This document shows, one piece after another, positions 47,556 to 59,815 of a stretch of 64,000 nt of DNA. Positions within the stretch are counted from its first letter, which is position 1, and each line of letters starts with the position of its first letter. This DNA is from Sisyra terminalis (lineage: Eukaryota > Arthropoda > Insecta > Neuroptera > Sisyridae): the NCBI GenBank assembly GCA_958496175.1, contig OY292278.1, positions 12,462,001 to 12,526,000 on the forward strand. The letters run 5' to 3'. Position numbers and translations under genes: made by a program. The notes below the pieces were generated by a model. The model was not told where the DNA came from. It saw nothing but the letters and a program-made list of their open reading frames with translations, and searched no databases.

Positions 47556-48678
47556 AGTTGCCCGTTGCATTCGCAACTATAGGTTTTATCTCAATAAAAT
47601 GTTTAATATGAGATAATGTAGTGTTAATCAACAATTGAAGTTTTAAATTTAATTATCAAAGTGTTGTTAATATAAAAAAAAAATTATCTAAAATTATATT
47701 AAGAAATAAAATATAAGTGTTTTTCTTTTATATCATTTTAATAACAATATTTTAAATAACGTCATTTCACTAAATTAGTATGAAAGTTTAATACTTATGT
47801 AGTACTTATCCCAAATAGGCGATTTTAAATTTTGGTTCGTTTTTCAACAATCAAACTTTTTAAAATCTATTTTATTTTATGAACCAATGGTTGTGATCTG
47901 GAGTAATTATATATTCGGTTGAAAAGCATTAAGGTAGCAATTTTTTGCCATATATTTCACTGTCAACTCAAATATAAAATCTTCGATACAAAATTTTTTT
48001 CGGTATTTAGAACAATTTGAAAACCAATTGTTCTTGAAAATAATTAAAATATTCGAAATTAATTCCAGGCTTTCCACCTATTTCCAACAATTTTGTATGT
48101 ACAACGTCCAAATGTGCGAAATCGAATAGCCTTTTAGTCATGTTAACTAACATAAAGAAGGTCATTATTTTTTTTCGTTTAAAATTGTATTTTCAAATAT
48201 GACTGCGCATTTGTGTCGATGAAATTTGGAAAGTGTTTTCCTTATACGATGCAGATATATAATAAGAAAAGGTTATTGAAAATTCCTCCCCTAAAAAATG
48301 GTAACAAAGTTTGTAAGGGATGACGTTTAATAAACAATCGAAATTTCAAATTTAATAATCAATCAAAGTCCGTTAAAAGCGAAACGTTATTACTGCTTAG
48401 TATAAAACAAAGTTGATTTATTATTAGAAACAAAAACTTAGGGTCTGCTTAAAAATTTAAACTCTGATAAGTAGGTATATCTGAAAAGGTTAAGTTAAGT
48501 TTACAAGTGAGTATTATGTTTTTTAAACCTGAAAATCCGAAATACGTATTCACAAATAAATACATTAGTGAGTGAGTACCCCAACCAAAGTTTCGAATGC
48601 GTAAGTGGGAATAACAGAGCGCATGCGCATTGTCTATTCTGCTCGGACGCACGGCAAGATAGCCAATTTATATATATG
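47556..48678. mobile_element. Unclassified 1.1-kb insertion in a family A element
   Basis: It starts CTAGTAGTTGCCCGTTGCAT and ends GATAGCCAATTTATATATAT. The start recalls the ACTAG.TGTT(G/A)CCCG ends of repeats seen in many arthropod genomes. The body is AT-rich with a complex 3' part (AGCGCATGCGCATTG). There is no clear inverted repeat and no protein. Its boundaries are set by the interruption of family A, not by its own ends. Confidence 0.5.
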
Positions 48679-48747
48679 AAGAAGACAATTCAGGTTGTTT
48701 AAGATAAGTTTTTTTTTTATTTAATCTTTTTAATATTCAAATTAGCT

Positions 48748-48776
48748 ACGTTTCGTTACGTATCGTAACTTCATCA
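48748..48776 (-). ncRNA. Hammerhead-like ribozyme motif, family A
   Basis: Minus strand: CUGAUGA, A, GUUACG-AUA-CGUAAC, GAAAC, GUAGCUAA, identical through core and stem II to 13250 and 36230. Confidence 0.6.
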
Positions 48777-48833
48777 GGCTTCTTGAATTACAAAAAAATA
48801 AATATTTTCAATTAAAATTCAATAGATTTTAAC

Positions 48834-51715
48834 TTGAAATTTTTATCAAAATTTTGTCCAACTTTTAGAAGAAACACATTTGAATTTTTAGTTTAAAATT
48901 TTTTCAATACACTTTTCCCTCTTATCATTGGAAAAAAGGAAAGTCTGCATTTTTTTTCCGATAAAATATTCGATTGAAAATTCGCATCGAATGTGAATAT
49001 AATGTAGAAGATAGATACCAAACCACATATTACAAGTTCGTGTAACATTTTGTCGCATGCTTTATTCAATCAATCAATCAATCATGCAAACTAGAGAAGT
49101 ATTTCATGTCATTTATACTTTCAATCCATTTATCAACGAAAAGCTCGCAAGTGTGATAAAGACAGTGTCAAACTATTGTACGATAAAAGTATAAAAGCTC
49201 TCACCAATCAAAATTATTTTCGTTTTTGTGTGGAAATTTGAAACCAATTTCGTAATGGAATAATTAATTATTAATTGTTTTGCATTAGTTTCAGGCGTAT
49301 TCGTTAAAGCTCGAACTTGTATTGATTTAAACCTTTCTTTTTTCTTCTTGACACACATTACTTTAATGTATACAAAAACGAATATTATAATATTATAATA
49401 CGATTCTTTTGAATTGTAAATGAATGAATTATTTCTCGACACATTTAAGTTACATTTTATCTCAAATATGAAGAGTAATCGTTGAGTTCTTGCAGAAATA
49501 AATTTCTTAACGAATTATGAGGGAAAATAAGGGAAAGTTCAAGGTGAACGGTTTAAAAAGATAATCAGCAACGGCACATATATATTTATGAGTAAGCAAA
49601 AGTTGAAATCAACCGAAAAGTTTTGGCGGAAAGTTTGAAGAAATTGCTGAGTTTCAAAGTCAATTGGCGAAGTTAAAAACTATCGTTTGATGGGAATTTC
49701 AATTATACCTGATAAATGTATTAGAGACAAGTCTAATAATTGTTGTCGTGAGGTGGAACGGGGAAAACCTACGAAATTGGGAATGAGTGAAATAAATGAA
49801 CAATTCAATTCAATTTTCTGACGAAAATTTCGAGCATAATTCGTATTGTTTGATATTTTATTGGTATAAATAGATTTTAATTATATGGTATTTGAAAGTT
49901 TTAGAATTGGTTAGCTGAAAATGGGAAGTTAAATGGTGTATTTAAGAAAGTTTCTTTTGATTTTGTATATTTTATGGTCGGTTTGATTTCAATAAGGGTT
50001 AAGAATTTACTATTCCTTTTATTTAAAAAAAAAATCGACTAAAGTTCGATTCTTTTTTCTAGTGATCGAAAAAGCTTTCAAAATTGAATCTTCGACAATT
50101 TTTTGGAATTGATGCAATTGGATCATTCTTATAAAACACGATAGTAACTTTTTATAATGGATATTTAAAATTTAGTAAGTAGGTTCACAAGCTTTTATAA
50201 GATATTTCCTCCAATAGATATGAGGAAAAAAATAATTCCATTTTCTTACCAATCTCCTACAATGAGAAAAAAAACACCGTCTTTCTTAAAGCTCTCTCTT
50301 GTATAACCGTTGGTAACTATAGTAGTTAGTTATACCTCAGTAATTAGTAACTATACCTCAGGAAAATTTCATCTACAGAAGGGTGGTATAACTCCCATTG
50401 GGAACCACTGAGGAACCATTGGGTAGTAAAAGTCAATGGATTACTAAGGAAAATTTCAAAAAACTTCATTTTGAAGATCACTTAAGCTTTCAATTTTCTT
50501 ATCACTTAGTAAATGTTGTAACGATAGAAATAAATAAAAATTGGATGTAATAACTTTAGATCGTTATAGTGGGTAATGACAATATCCCCCCTCCTTTATT
50601 TATACATTTTTTTCTAGGGAATTTACTCTGTTAAAAGTTTTCATCACTTTTGGGTATTTTGTTGATTGATTAAGATTATTTGAAAGCTCTTCGACTTTCT
50701 GACATACCTTTGGCACCCATATATTCATCCAAACATATATATTCATCCCCATTTGAACATTAAACATGATAAAAATCATATGCTTACAAAATTCATTAAA
50801 CTTTACTTATTCAAAAGTTTTTAGATATCCATAAATATTTTTAAACTCAATTTTATTTTCGACTGTATTCCTTAAAATTGTAGGGTTCTAATGACCAATT
50901 CGCTCCTAAGGCCAGGGATTAGATGCTTATTGAAAAAGTTCCTACTTTCTTTGGTACTACTTTAAATAAAATTTTTGCTTGTTTCTTTACCTTTTGATAC
51001 TTTAGCACAAGTTTAAAATGGCTCACTTTTCTGCAGTAATACAATATGCTTGAATATGCAACAATGCCCCGATCTTAATCTGGTAATTATTTTTATCGTT
51101 TCTGTGCTATATTTTATAGTGAACCATCATTTTTTAACCATCGTAAGACAAGTTGTATGTAAAGAATTTTTAGTAAAATTGATTTCTCTTTTTTTGGAGT
51201 ACTTTAAATTTTTTTGTACATAACTTATTGATGTGTTTTTAAATGTTGAAATGACGAATGATGGATTAATGTTTTTTTAATTAATTTGTCGATCCTCTAG
51301 TTCTCATTTACTACTATGATTAAGATTTTCTTTTATTTGTTTACTTCTGATTTGGATTCTTTACATAATTTATACCCTTTCGCTGCCTTTTGACTCCCTT
51401 TACGTATTTGTTTATTATATAAAAAATATTATTGAAATCCTATCATCATTTTTGTAAGAATTCGATAAATATCAGCGCAAAAAATCGTGAAGAAGATTGG
51501 AATTATTTTATTGACGCTTTGGAATCATTAGATTCTTTAGATCGCGGCATTGTTCACAATTATATTTTCATAATAAGATTTTTTAAGTCATTTTTTTATA
51601 GATTTTTTAAGTCAAAGACAACATGAAAAAGCAAATCAAAGGCATCCATGTTTAGGATCATGGATCAATCAATAGATAGGGGTACACTAGAAGGTATCAC
51701 TTAAAGAAATGAAAT
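48834..51715. other. Non-coding stretch
   Basis: A (CAAT)4 run lies at 49065-49083. Local duplication of (T/A)ACTATACCTCAG near 50325-50362. No gene is supported. Confidence 0.45.
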
Positions 51716-51719
51716 ATAC

Positions 51720-51840
51720 TTTACGACCTTTTCTTATACGTTCGAAATATATTTAAAAAAAACACAAAAATCTCGGTTGAGCCGTTTCAAAGAAGGGCAA
51801 CCACAAACACCACATAGACAATATATACACATTTTATTGC
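51720..51840. repeat. Possible end fragment of a dispersed repeat
   Basis: AATCTCGGTTGAGCCGTTTC followed by AAACAC..CATAGACAATATATAC has the form of the 3' section common in RTE-type and derived repeats of arthropods (ATCGGTTCAGCCGTTTC..GAGAT, then ACAAACA.A, then a TATA tail). This is by recollection of that pattern only. Confidence 0.35.
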
Positions 51841-53189
51841 AACACGATGAATTTCACAAGTAGTTATTAAATTTTCAAGTTGAAACATTGGGCGCTTTTT
51901 GAATTGTGTATATTTTTCAGTCAAATCGGTTTTTGGGAGAATAAACAATTTTAAAACTCTTTATAAGGTTTTAATTCCTTGATACTCCTAAATCTTTGTC
52001 ATCTTTTATAAATAAACAATTAGTTACACTTTGGTATAACTTAGGTTATCAAAATACAATTCCCTAAATGTTGGCTTTTTGTAGAAAAAAAAATTAATCA
52101 TAACGTTTTTCCTTTTAAATTTTTAACATGTTTTGCTTATTTACAACATTACCTCAATTTTTCTGTGAAAGATTTCACCCGAAAAATTAGTCATTATTAG
52201 TCACCCATTCCAGATTTTCGGAATAGAAGTTAAAAAAAAACTTAAACTGATGAATGATTTGCGGTAATTTCCTCTTTAACTAAGACAAATGTGATTCATT
52301 TCGACGCAATTCAAACGCCAGTTCGGAACAAAATCGCTTAAATCTAAGAATGAAAAAAAGAACGATTTTGAAAGACATTTATGGTTTAATTTAAATTTAA
52401 TGACTCTTTCAACTTTAAAATGTGTGAACTGTACCACAGATGGAAATCATCATAACACATTTCACAGAAAAAGGATCAAATTTAAAAGTCTTAGTTGACA
52501 ATTGCTTTGATTTGTATAGTAAGTTTTTCAATAAGTGATTTTTTAATAAAACAAAAATGACAAAAAAAAAACGGAAATGGAAATCTTATTAGAACAAATA
52601 CGATAAACAAAACGGGGAAAGTATATCATCCCCCTTGCAAATATAAAGAAAGAAGTTTCGTTCTCGAAAATATCACGTTAAACTTTTATATTCAAACCAC
52701 TTGTTGCCGGGAATTTTCTCCCTCATATTGTATTATTTTTCTTCATATATCCCCATCTCGGTTACACCGAAATACAAATTTGTTTTTAACATGTTCTGTT
52801 CCAATGTTTTTATCCTTTTTTGTTCCCAAGTTTAAGAGTCAAACCTTGAAATAATCAAATGTTCTCGTACATAAATAATATCATATAAAAAAAGGATGAG
52901 AAACACATATAGAGTAATCAGTATATTCTGCGAATAAATTTTCTACTTATCCAAATCTTTATTTTTTGTAAGAACTTATATATTTGTCATCAATTATTTT
53001 CGAAGAAATTTTATTTTAACTTTTAAAATGTTTTTTTTCTTGAACCACTTGTTGGAGCTTAAATAACAATGCCATCTGGTGTGTAAATTATTAATTGTTA
53101 ATGAAGCTTTTAAGAGAAATTTCATTTTTAAAATTGAAGCCATACGCTTTTCCTTTACATCAAAAATAAAATCAATACTTCGTCATAAA
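51841..53189. other. AT-rich non-coding stretch
   Basis: No feature is recognised. Confidence 0.45.
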
Positions 53190-53720
53190 ATGCAGCGGAG
53201 TTTTTTAAGGGTAAAAACGGATGACGAGTATATTTTGTGCAAGTGGAGATAAAATGTTTGAGGAAAATGAGGGTAGATTTTCATCCATCAAACGATGTTC
53301 AATGTATACACTTGAGCATGAATGTGCATGTATTGCATCCACTCCCAATACCTTTTCTTGGCATCGGCCATCATTAGTGAATCCTTTTAATGTTGGAAAA
53401 TGTTTAAACCACGTCAGCAACACTGCACAAAACCCTCTGCCGTTGACGCTGCTGATGAAACATCCATCCCTTGTTTTTAATGTGTCCTTTGCATTATTAT
53501 GTGTACGCATGTAGAAAGGGATGAAAGGGATGTAGCTCGGGGGAGATATACGCTACATGGAACGGGACCCACTTCCTTTGCGTAGGTATTATTACATACG
53601 ACGTCTTATCCACCTTCATCTCCGGTTCGAAAGCAGTGCCGCATCATGTTCCCGACGTGTTTTAATGCATCAAGGTTGTTCCTCCACCCATCCCGAAAAC
53701 CTTCAGGGTATTTAAGAGAA
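53190..53720. other. Complex, GC-richer island 4
   Basis: Open frames of 101 (53205-53510, minus) and 97 codons (53221-53514, plus) overlap almost fully on opposite strands, which argues that at most one is real. Neither shows a known domain, signal peptide or splice context. Sequence complexity is similar to the islands at 38.6 and 41.7 kb. Confidence 0.45.
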
Positions 53721-54276
53721 GAAGTCATCATTATTGTTTGCGTTGTTACGTTGAAAACCGATTGAATTGCGTTGTAAGAAAATGAGATAAAAATATTTAA
53801 ATTTAATTTCAATATAACCAACTAGCTTTATTTTAAAATATGGATCAATATTTTTGAAGATCTTTTTGTGCCTCCATCAATTAACCCATTTTAGTGTTAC
53901 TTCGCTTTTTCTTTTACGATTATTACAACATTACACAAAGCTCCCGGTTCTATCTTTCAAAAAGCTATAATTTTCTAAGTAGCTTTGTCTAAAGTTGAAA
54001 TTATCCAATCTTCATTACTTCCACTCCTTTATAAGCAAATGAAAATTAGGTCTTCTCGTAAATTTGATAATATATCATAGCTTATTTTTTTTTAAATATT
54101 CACTTACAGTAACTTATAGTGTTAGTATTTATCAAAGTTTTGAAAATCGAAAAGAGCAGAAAATTTCATAGGAATATGTTTTTCATTACATAAGAAATCT
54201 CTATTAAAACTCGGAAAATCAGTAGGGAAAAATTTCATACGACTAGTTCCAGGAAACATGGTAAAAAACTATGTTA
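53721..54276. other. Non-coding spacer
   Basis: No feature is recognised. Confidence 0.4.
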
Positions 54277-55165
54277 CAAAAAGGGCATTTCATGTGAAAT
54301 GGACAACGAAAAAAACTGATATTCTGAAATTTGTCCACATTTCGCATAACTGTATTTCTAGTAAGTATGAATGTGGATACAAAATATTTTTTTCGAATGA
54401 TGATTATTTGCCAAGTTATACGCTTCTAAAGAATTGTCGTTTAAGAAATTCGTATTTTTTGAAAAAAAAAAAATCGAATTAAAAAATGTTTTTTTAAATA
54501 GTAAATATTTAATATATAATATATAATATATAATATATAATATAAATTATATATTATATAATATAATATTGCAAATTAAATTAAAAACAAAGTCAAAAAT
54601 GCAACGTTGCCAGATTGTGGGAGTGCTAAAGTACACTTGAGCCATATTTACTATCCTACTTAAGCGTATTTAATGCTCTAACAATGTTGTTGGGTAATTA
54701 TTATTCAAATTAAAATAGTACTTATTGAAAAAAAATTTAGTAGGAAACAGTAGTTTAAAACAAATTTCGTGATAAGTAAATCGTCTGCTTGCCGAAGAGG
54801 TTAAATTATTAGAGTGAACGTGCTCCATAAACCCCATGTTAAATTCAAACTTTCATTTCTACTCAATTTTCCAAGTGATCGTACCCCTTCCACAGCATAT
54901 TTGCACAAAATTGTTCTAATTGTTTTAACGAAGAGAGAAGAGAATATATTTTGTACAAATATGCTGTGGAAGGGGTACGATCACTTGGAAAATTGAGGGG
55001 AATGAAAGTTTAAGTTTAACATGGGGTTTATGGAACAATTTTTTTTTTAAAAACGACAATTCTTTAGAAGCGTATAACTTGGCAAATAATCATCATTTAA
55101 CATCATTTAACATAATTAAACATCACTTTTTTTTCGTTGTCCGCTTCACGTGAAATGCCCCAAAA
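54277..55165. repeat. Foldback/MITE-like element with an insert in its left arm
   Basis: The right arm (about 54955-55165) is continuous. The left arm is in two parts, 54277-54480 and 54815-54905. Landmarks: GGGCATTTCATGTGAAAT against ACGTGAAATGCCC, CCAAGTTATACGCTTCTAAA against TTTAGAAGCGTATAACTTGG, and TCCAAGTGATCGTACCCC against GGGGTACGATCACTTGGA. The 335-bp interruption (about 54480-54814) contains a TATAATA-type run (54515-54575) and a complex piece (GCAACGTTGCCAGATTGTGG). Non-coding. Confidence 0.85.
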
Positions 55166-56149
55166 GTGAAATATTGTCAAATAAAACTTGAGATTAGTTG
55201 TTATGAAAACTATCGAAAAGTCATTCATTTTGGTAAAAACTACCCTTGAAAGTTTTATAAATTCCACCAAGCCATTTGTTTACACTCATTTTATAGCACT
55301 GCTGAGAATATCGACAACGATTTAATTTACTACATTCCGTTTTATTGGCGATAAGCTAATTAAATTTAACGAAAAAGAAAAAAAACTAAAATTTGATATT
55401 GACTTTTTTTGTCAGGAAATGATGAAATAATTCATGAATAATTCGGCGTTTACAATCAGTATATAATAGAATATCAGAACGTGGACGCCACCGCCACCGA
55501 TGAGACCTTGCAATTTGAATAGGCACATATTTTACCAGATTTATTTTTAATCGTTTCCAAACACTAAAAAAAATTTTTCTATGTCCAAATTATACACGAA
55601 GTCAATCACTTGAATTTGAATATATAATAATAAAATGCCAAACAGGACTTGTATATTATTATTTCCAATTATTTATTGTTAATGTATGCGTACACTATAC
55701 GATGAATGTTGAATAATTTTTACGCATAATTAGGAAATGATATTTTTTTTGTGCTAAAACCACGTGATTCATTTTTGCTTCTCGTCGAAAACATTTAATA
55801 TAATTTTCTTGTTTTTAATATTCAAATTTTCTTACTGGAAAAAGAAAATAATCTAATTAGTTAAAAACGCATTTTTTTGCATCCTTGAACAAAAGTCGAG
55901 GTTATTGGTGAAAAATAATGTTATCGACAAATAATAATTTCGTAAATTGTATTTTGACAATCATAAAAATGTACAATACGGAAGTACAACAAAAGTGAAT
56001 TTTTTTAATTGGGTGTTAAAGCTCAAGTTATTTTTATAAAAACTAATAAAATTTGTTATAAAATTTCTTTCAATGTTAAATTAGCCAAGTCTAATAATTT
56101 GTTATTGTTAAACTCATAAATTATTTTTTTTGACAATCCATTACTCCTT
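55166..56149. other. AT-rich non-coding stretch
   Basis: No feature is recognised. Confidence 0.45.
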
Positions 56150-57080
56150 GCAATTTTGATCCGGAATTTGCTGGCGGTAAAAATGGCTAGTAGGGTCTCC
56201 TAGGGGAGTCCTTTCCTGATTAGATCAGCGTGGAAAATCCAAAAGTTCATCTGGTATCCTCATTTAGAGTTCTCTTTGACTTTTTTTTATTCAGTAGAAT
56301 GTTGGGGTTAGTGTGGTTTCCCAATCTTTCCTAGTTAGCCTTACTCTTTGGTCTAATCTTACTTTAAATGATCCTTATTTTTCAGTCCTGATGAAAAACT
56401 TTGAAAGTTACATACCACATTACATCTGCAATTGCACATAAAGTTTTAGATTGAGCTCTCTAAAGAATCGCGATGAAAGATTTACTGGATCTAGCCCAGA
56501 GTTCTAATCCATAGGACTATTCTGGAATTGTAAGTCTTGTATGAAAGGATTTTGTTTTTCTTTTGAACCTCTACCGATGATCAAATACAATCGTTTGAAT
56601 TTTCGCATTGTTTGGGATCTTTTCTTTGCAATGTGGATTCTCTAGATCAGCCTCTTGTTTAGGTAAAGCCCTAGTTATTTCATTGATTTGGATTTTAGAA
56701 AAGCCTTGTTTTAAAAAAAAAATGTTGGACAATACCCCTTCTATGGGGGAAGTTAACAAGAGCAGTTTTTATTTCAATTAATTAAATCCTCCACTATATA
56801 TCTTTTAAGTTCCTATCAAGTTGAGATAGTGTTATAGATTGGCTACTGTGATTCTGGGATTCATATTTTTATCCATTATGACTATGTCATCTGCAAAGAT
56901 TTATGTTTTAGTATCAGCAGTCGTTGGAAAATTGGTGGCAAACAAAAAATAAGGAATAGGATTCAGAACACTTCCTTATGGGACGCCTGCTCTTATGTAT
57001 ATTGTTTGATATATTGAATCCAGTTCTAATTTTCCGATATTTCTAATTGGATTTTAGTTCTTTAAGTATTTTTTAAACCA
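56150..57080 (-). pseudogene. Jockey-like ORF2 relic, RT core to C-terminus
   Basis: Reading minus from 57080: RAGVP*GSVLNPIPYFLFA (about 57000-56950), IFADDIVIMDKN (about 56900-56865), an unassigned section (56571-56759), SYGLELWARSSKSFIAIL and RAQSKTLCAIADVMWYVTFK (about 56515-56410), then LDQRVRLTRKDWETTLTPTF. This gives the PQGSVLGP block, an intact FADD box and the YG.ELWG...QSKTLRAI post-RT block in the right order. It is shorter than a full-length element, with stops and frameshifts. The middle section does not look like jockey sequence and may be an insertion. Confidence 0.82.
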
Positions 57081-59500
57081 TATTTTTGATGAAAAAACAA
57101 TTACTTTTGCTTTAAATTACAAAAAAAAAAAATATTTTTTATGAAATGTAAATTCAATTCGTAAATTCTTCTAGTAAAGATATTACCGTAAGGGGTGTAT
57201 TTCTTATGTGTTCCTCTGCAAATGGAAAAAATTATCAATCAAATGATCATTTGTATAAATGTATAACAATTTAATGATTAGGTAATTATTAAGCAGGTGT
57301 TAAAGATACTTTTAAATGGACATTTTATTTACCAAAAAGCTTTTATCAACTATAGATAGTGTTTATGATTTTAAAATTTATCTATGGTAAAACGTTTAAA
57401 TAATTTTAAAATTTTGTAGAAAGTTATTTAAAAGTTTTATTTTCGTAAAAGTCTTAAGAATTTTATCAAATATCATTGCTCTTTGTCATCTAAAATCAAA
57501 GTCCTGTGGTTCTCATACATTTCGTTTAGGAGATCGATTTTGAACCAACAACTGTTGATTTTAATTTGATGTTTCAAAAAAGGGTATTCCTTTATTGGAA
57601 ACAGTTGTTCGATGATTACCAATTTGCAAAAAGTTATTTTTTAGAATTTTTTAGATTCACAATATACTACCTAGAAAACATAGAAAGTTCTTTGGATTCT
57701 AGAAAAAAAATTTTGTGCGTTTTTGTATCATTTTCGATACTTCAAAATGTTGATGGTATATCCTATTAAAACTTCATTTTTGAGACTATCTTTGGATTAT
57801 TTTATAAACTACTTTATACCTTGAAGGCAAAAGAAAATTGTATCGATGAATTGTCTCTTTGGCGAATGATTAGTTACATTTTTTATAAATTCCTAATTAC
57901 TTAACATTCGTATTAATATAAATTGGAAGCTAAGAAACTACCAAAATTTCAGTGAAGAAAATACAGTTTTTTAAAAGAGGGATCATATGTCTTCAGAGTT
58001 GTATTTTTTGCATAAAAAATAAATTAAAACTCAGTAAAATTGATCTAATATTGAATGAAAAAATTGCTTCAAAATTTCACTCTTCTGGCCTGGGATTGTG
58101 TGAATTATTTTTAAAGAAATTAGGCTTTGGAAAACAGGTAACTGGCCTCTTCCTCGTGTACACATGTGCAATTAAAAGACAAATTTTTGAAGTCAATAGT
58201 TGAATAAACTGTAATAAATCAAAGATCAATATCTAAAATAAATTTTGACTATCTATCTTTAGCAAGAGAAGTGGATAAAATTATCCATTTCAAAATTTGT
58301 GCTAAAAGTTTACGAATTTTTTATATAAAATAAATCAAAGAGAAGACTAACTAACCATTTTTGGTAAAAATGAGAAAAAAGCGAAAATGAATCCTTGTTT
58401 TCAAGTATTTTTACACACACGTTTCCTTTCATTTCATAAGAGTTCATTAGTCAACCAAATTCATTTTCATGGAATTCATAATACCCTCTTACCACCACTC
58501 ATGTTTTCCGAGCAAAATTAAAACTTTACCATTTTCTTTATAGCGACTATCGTTCATTTGCTACTAGAAATTACATATATGTACTAATAGTAATAAACAA
58601 AAGATTTAACGCAAAATTTTCGTGAAATTGACCTTAAAATGTTACACCTCTTGCTCAGTTTACATAGTGTTGGTGGAAACAATTTTGCGTTGATGAAAAA
58701 TGATTACAATCAGCTGATGGAAAAAAAATTAATGACGAAAGTTGTTTCGCACGTGTAATTTTGACTTTTGAAGGTTTCTTGAATGGAACAAAAACAACTG
58801 GAAAAGATTTGGTGTGTAGCAAAAAAGAAAAAGGAAAAGAAGTAATGTTGCATAATTTTTCGTGGATCAATTGATAGAATGAAAGAAAATATATTGTTTT
58901 AGGGTTTTTTCTTTGAAATCAAGAAGATTAATTAAAAAGTTTGACTTTTAATTAAATTCGAATAAAAAAATAATTGAAAAAATATTTATACTCTATGATT
59001 ATTACAAATAGTGATCTGTTATCAACTTTAATAGTTTAATGATCTTAAAATATAAAAAATAAGTGTGTACCTAAACGACTTGTAAGCATAATAAAGTTTA
59101 AAAGTATTTCTTCTTAGTTTCCGACAGTAATTAATTTTTTAAGCATTTAGAAATTATAAAGTCAATATTTACAAATACATTGCTATTTCTTTAAAATATT
59201 TGCTTTGAAAATTTTTTAGGAGTTTTTAGAATAAATTATTTCGTGATTATTATTTGTTTCAATGAATTAAGATTTAAAAGTAAGAACTATATTACCAAAG
59301 TTGCATTCCGATTGTTTAAGGTCCTTCTAATGATGAGCTTTTTCAAGTGGCGTTTTTTAAAAAGAATCTATCGGCAATATGCTATATTTTTTCATCATTT
59401 AGTTTAACAATTTTGTAACAATATACCTTGATTCTTTCCCTGGCTGATTTGTCATCAATACCAATCAAATCTTGTTTTTTTTTTCTGTTGAACCACTATT
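57081..59500. other. AT-rich non-coding stretch
   Basis: Only short unassignable frames (57566-57769, 57952-58203, 58655-58870). No feature is recognised. Confidence 0.45.
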
Positions 59501-59514
59501 TATAAATGCCAGAA

Positions 59515-59655
59515 TTTCTAAGACCAGAAAATAACTAGCTTTGCCAAAATTGACCTTATCGAGGCCTCTTTAAACCACTTGCAAATGTTAGGCACCAGAT
59601 GATGTGTCATCTGCCCTTCCTGTCCTTGTCTCATCTATTTTTGCCTTTGTTTCAT
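59515..59655 (-). pseudogene. Possible RTE-like C-terminal remnant
   Basis: Minus-strand DNA reads, in shifting frames, ETKAKIDETRTGRADD and VPNICKWFKEASIRS. Alignment by eye to the better copy at 19300-19606 matches its GKIEGKK-LGRKRTSWL(A)N(L)..WFGKAS region. The tail is degraded. Confidence 0.42.
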
Positions 59656-59815
59656 AAATTCTCTCCAGTATTTTTGATCAAAAATTTCCTGCCTCGCCTG
59701 TAATTTTTTTTAGCATTACATACTGAATGATCATATTTGAGGAACGGATCGCATTGGGAAATAGGAAAAATTTTATAGAAATCTCAAGAAAAATCTTGTC
59801 AATCTTGTCAAAATC

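Larger units (their letters stand above)
47503..48833 (-). mobile_element. Family A hammerhead element split by a 1.1-kb insertion
   Basis: AGATGATAAAATTCAG...CAGCTTTTATTAAATA at 47515-47555 is the inverted tail of family A; its natural continuation GAAGACAATTCAGGTTG resumes at 48682. Together they give an element in the same order as the other copies. The outer flanks GTAAATTTTAAC (47503-47514) and ATAGATTTTAAC (48822-48833) match at 10 of 12. The intervening DNA is therefore a later insertion. Confidence 0.72.

Noticed and set aside
53205..53514. 101- and 97-codon frames on opposite strands
   Set aside because: They are near-complete mirror frames of each other; at most one could be real and neither shows a family signature.
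56392..56412. CTGATGAAAAACTTTGAAAG, hammerhead-like at first sight
   Set aside because: There is no pairing stem between the two core parts and it lies within a jockey coding relic on the other strand.
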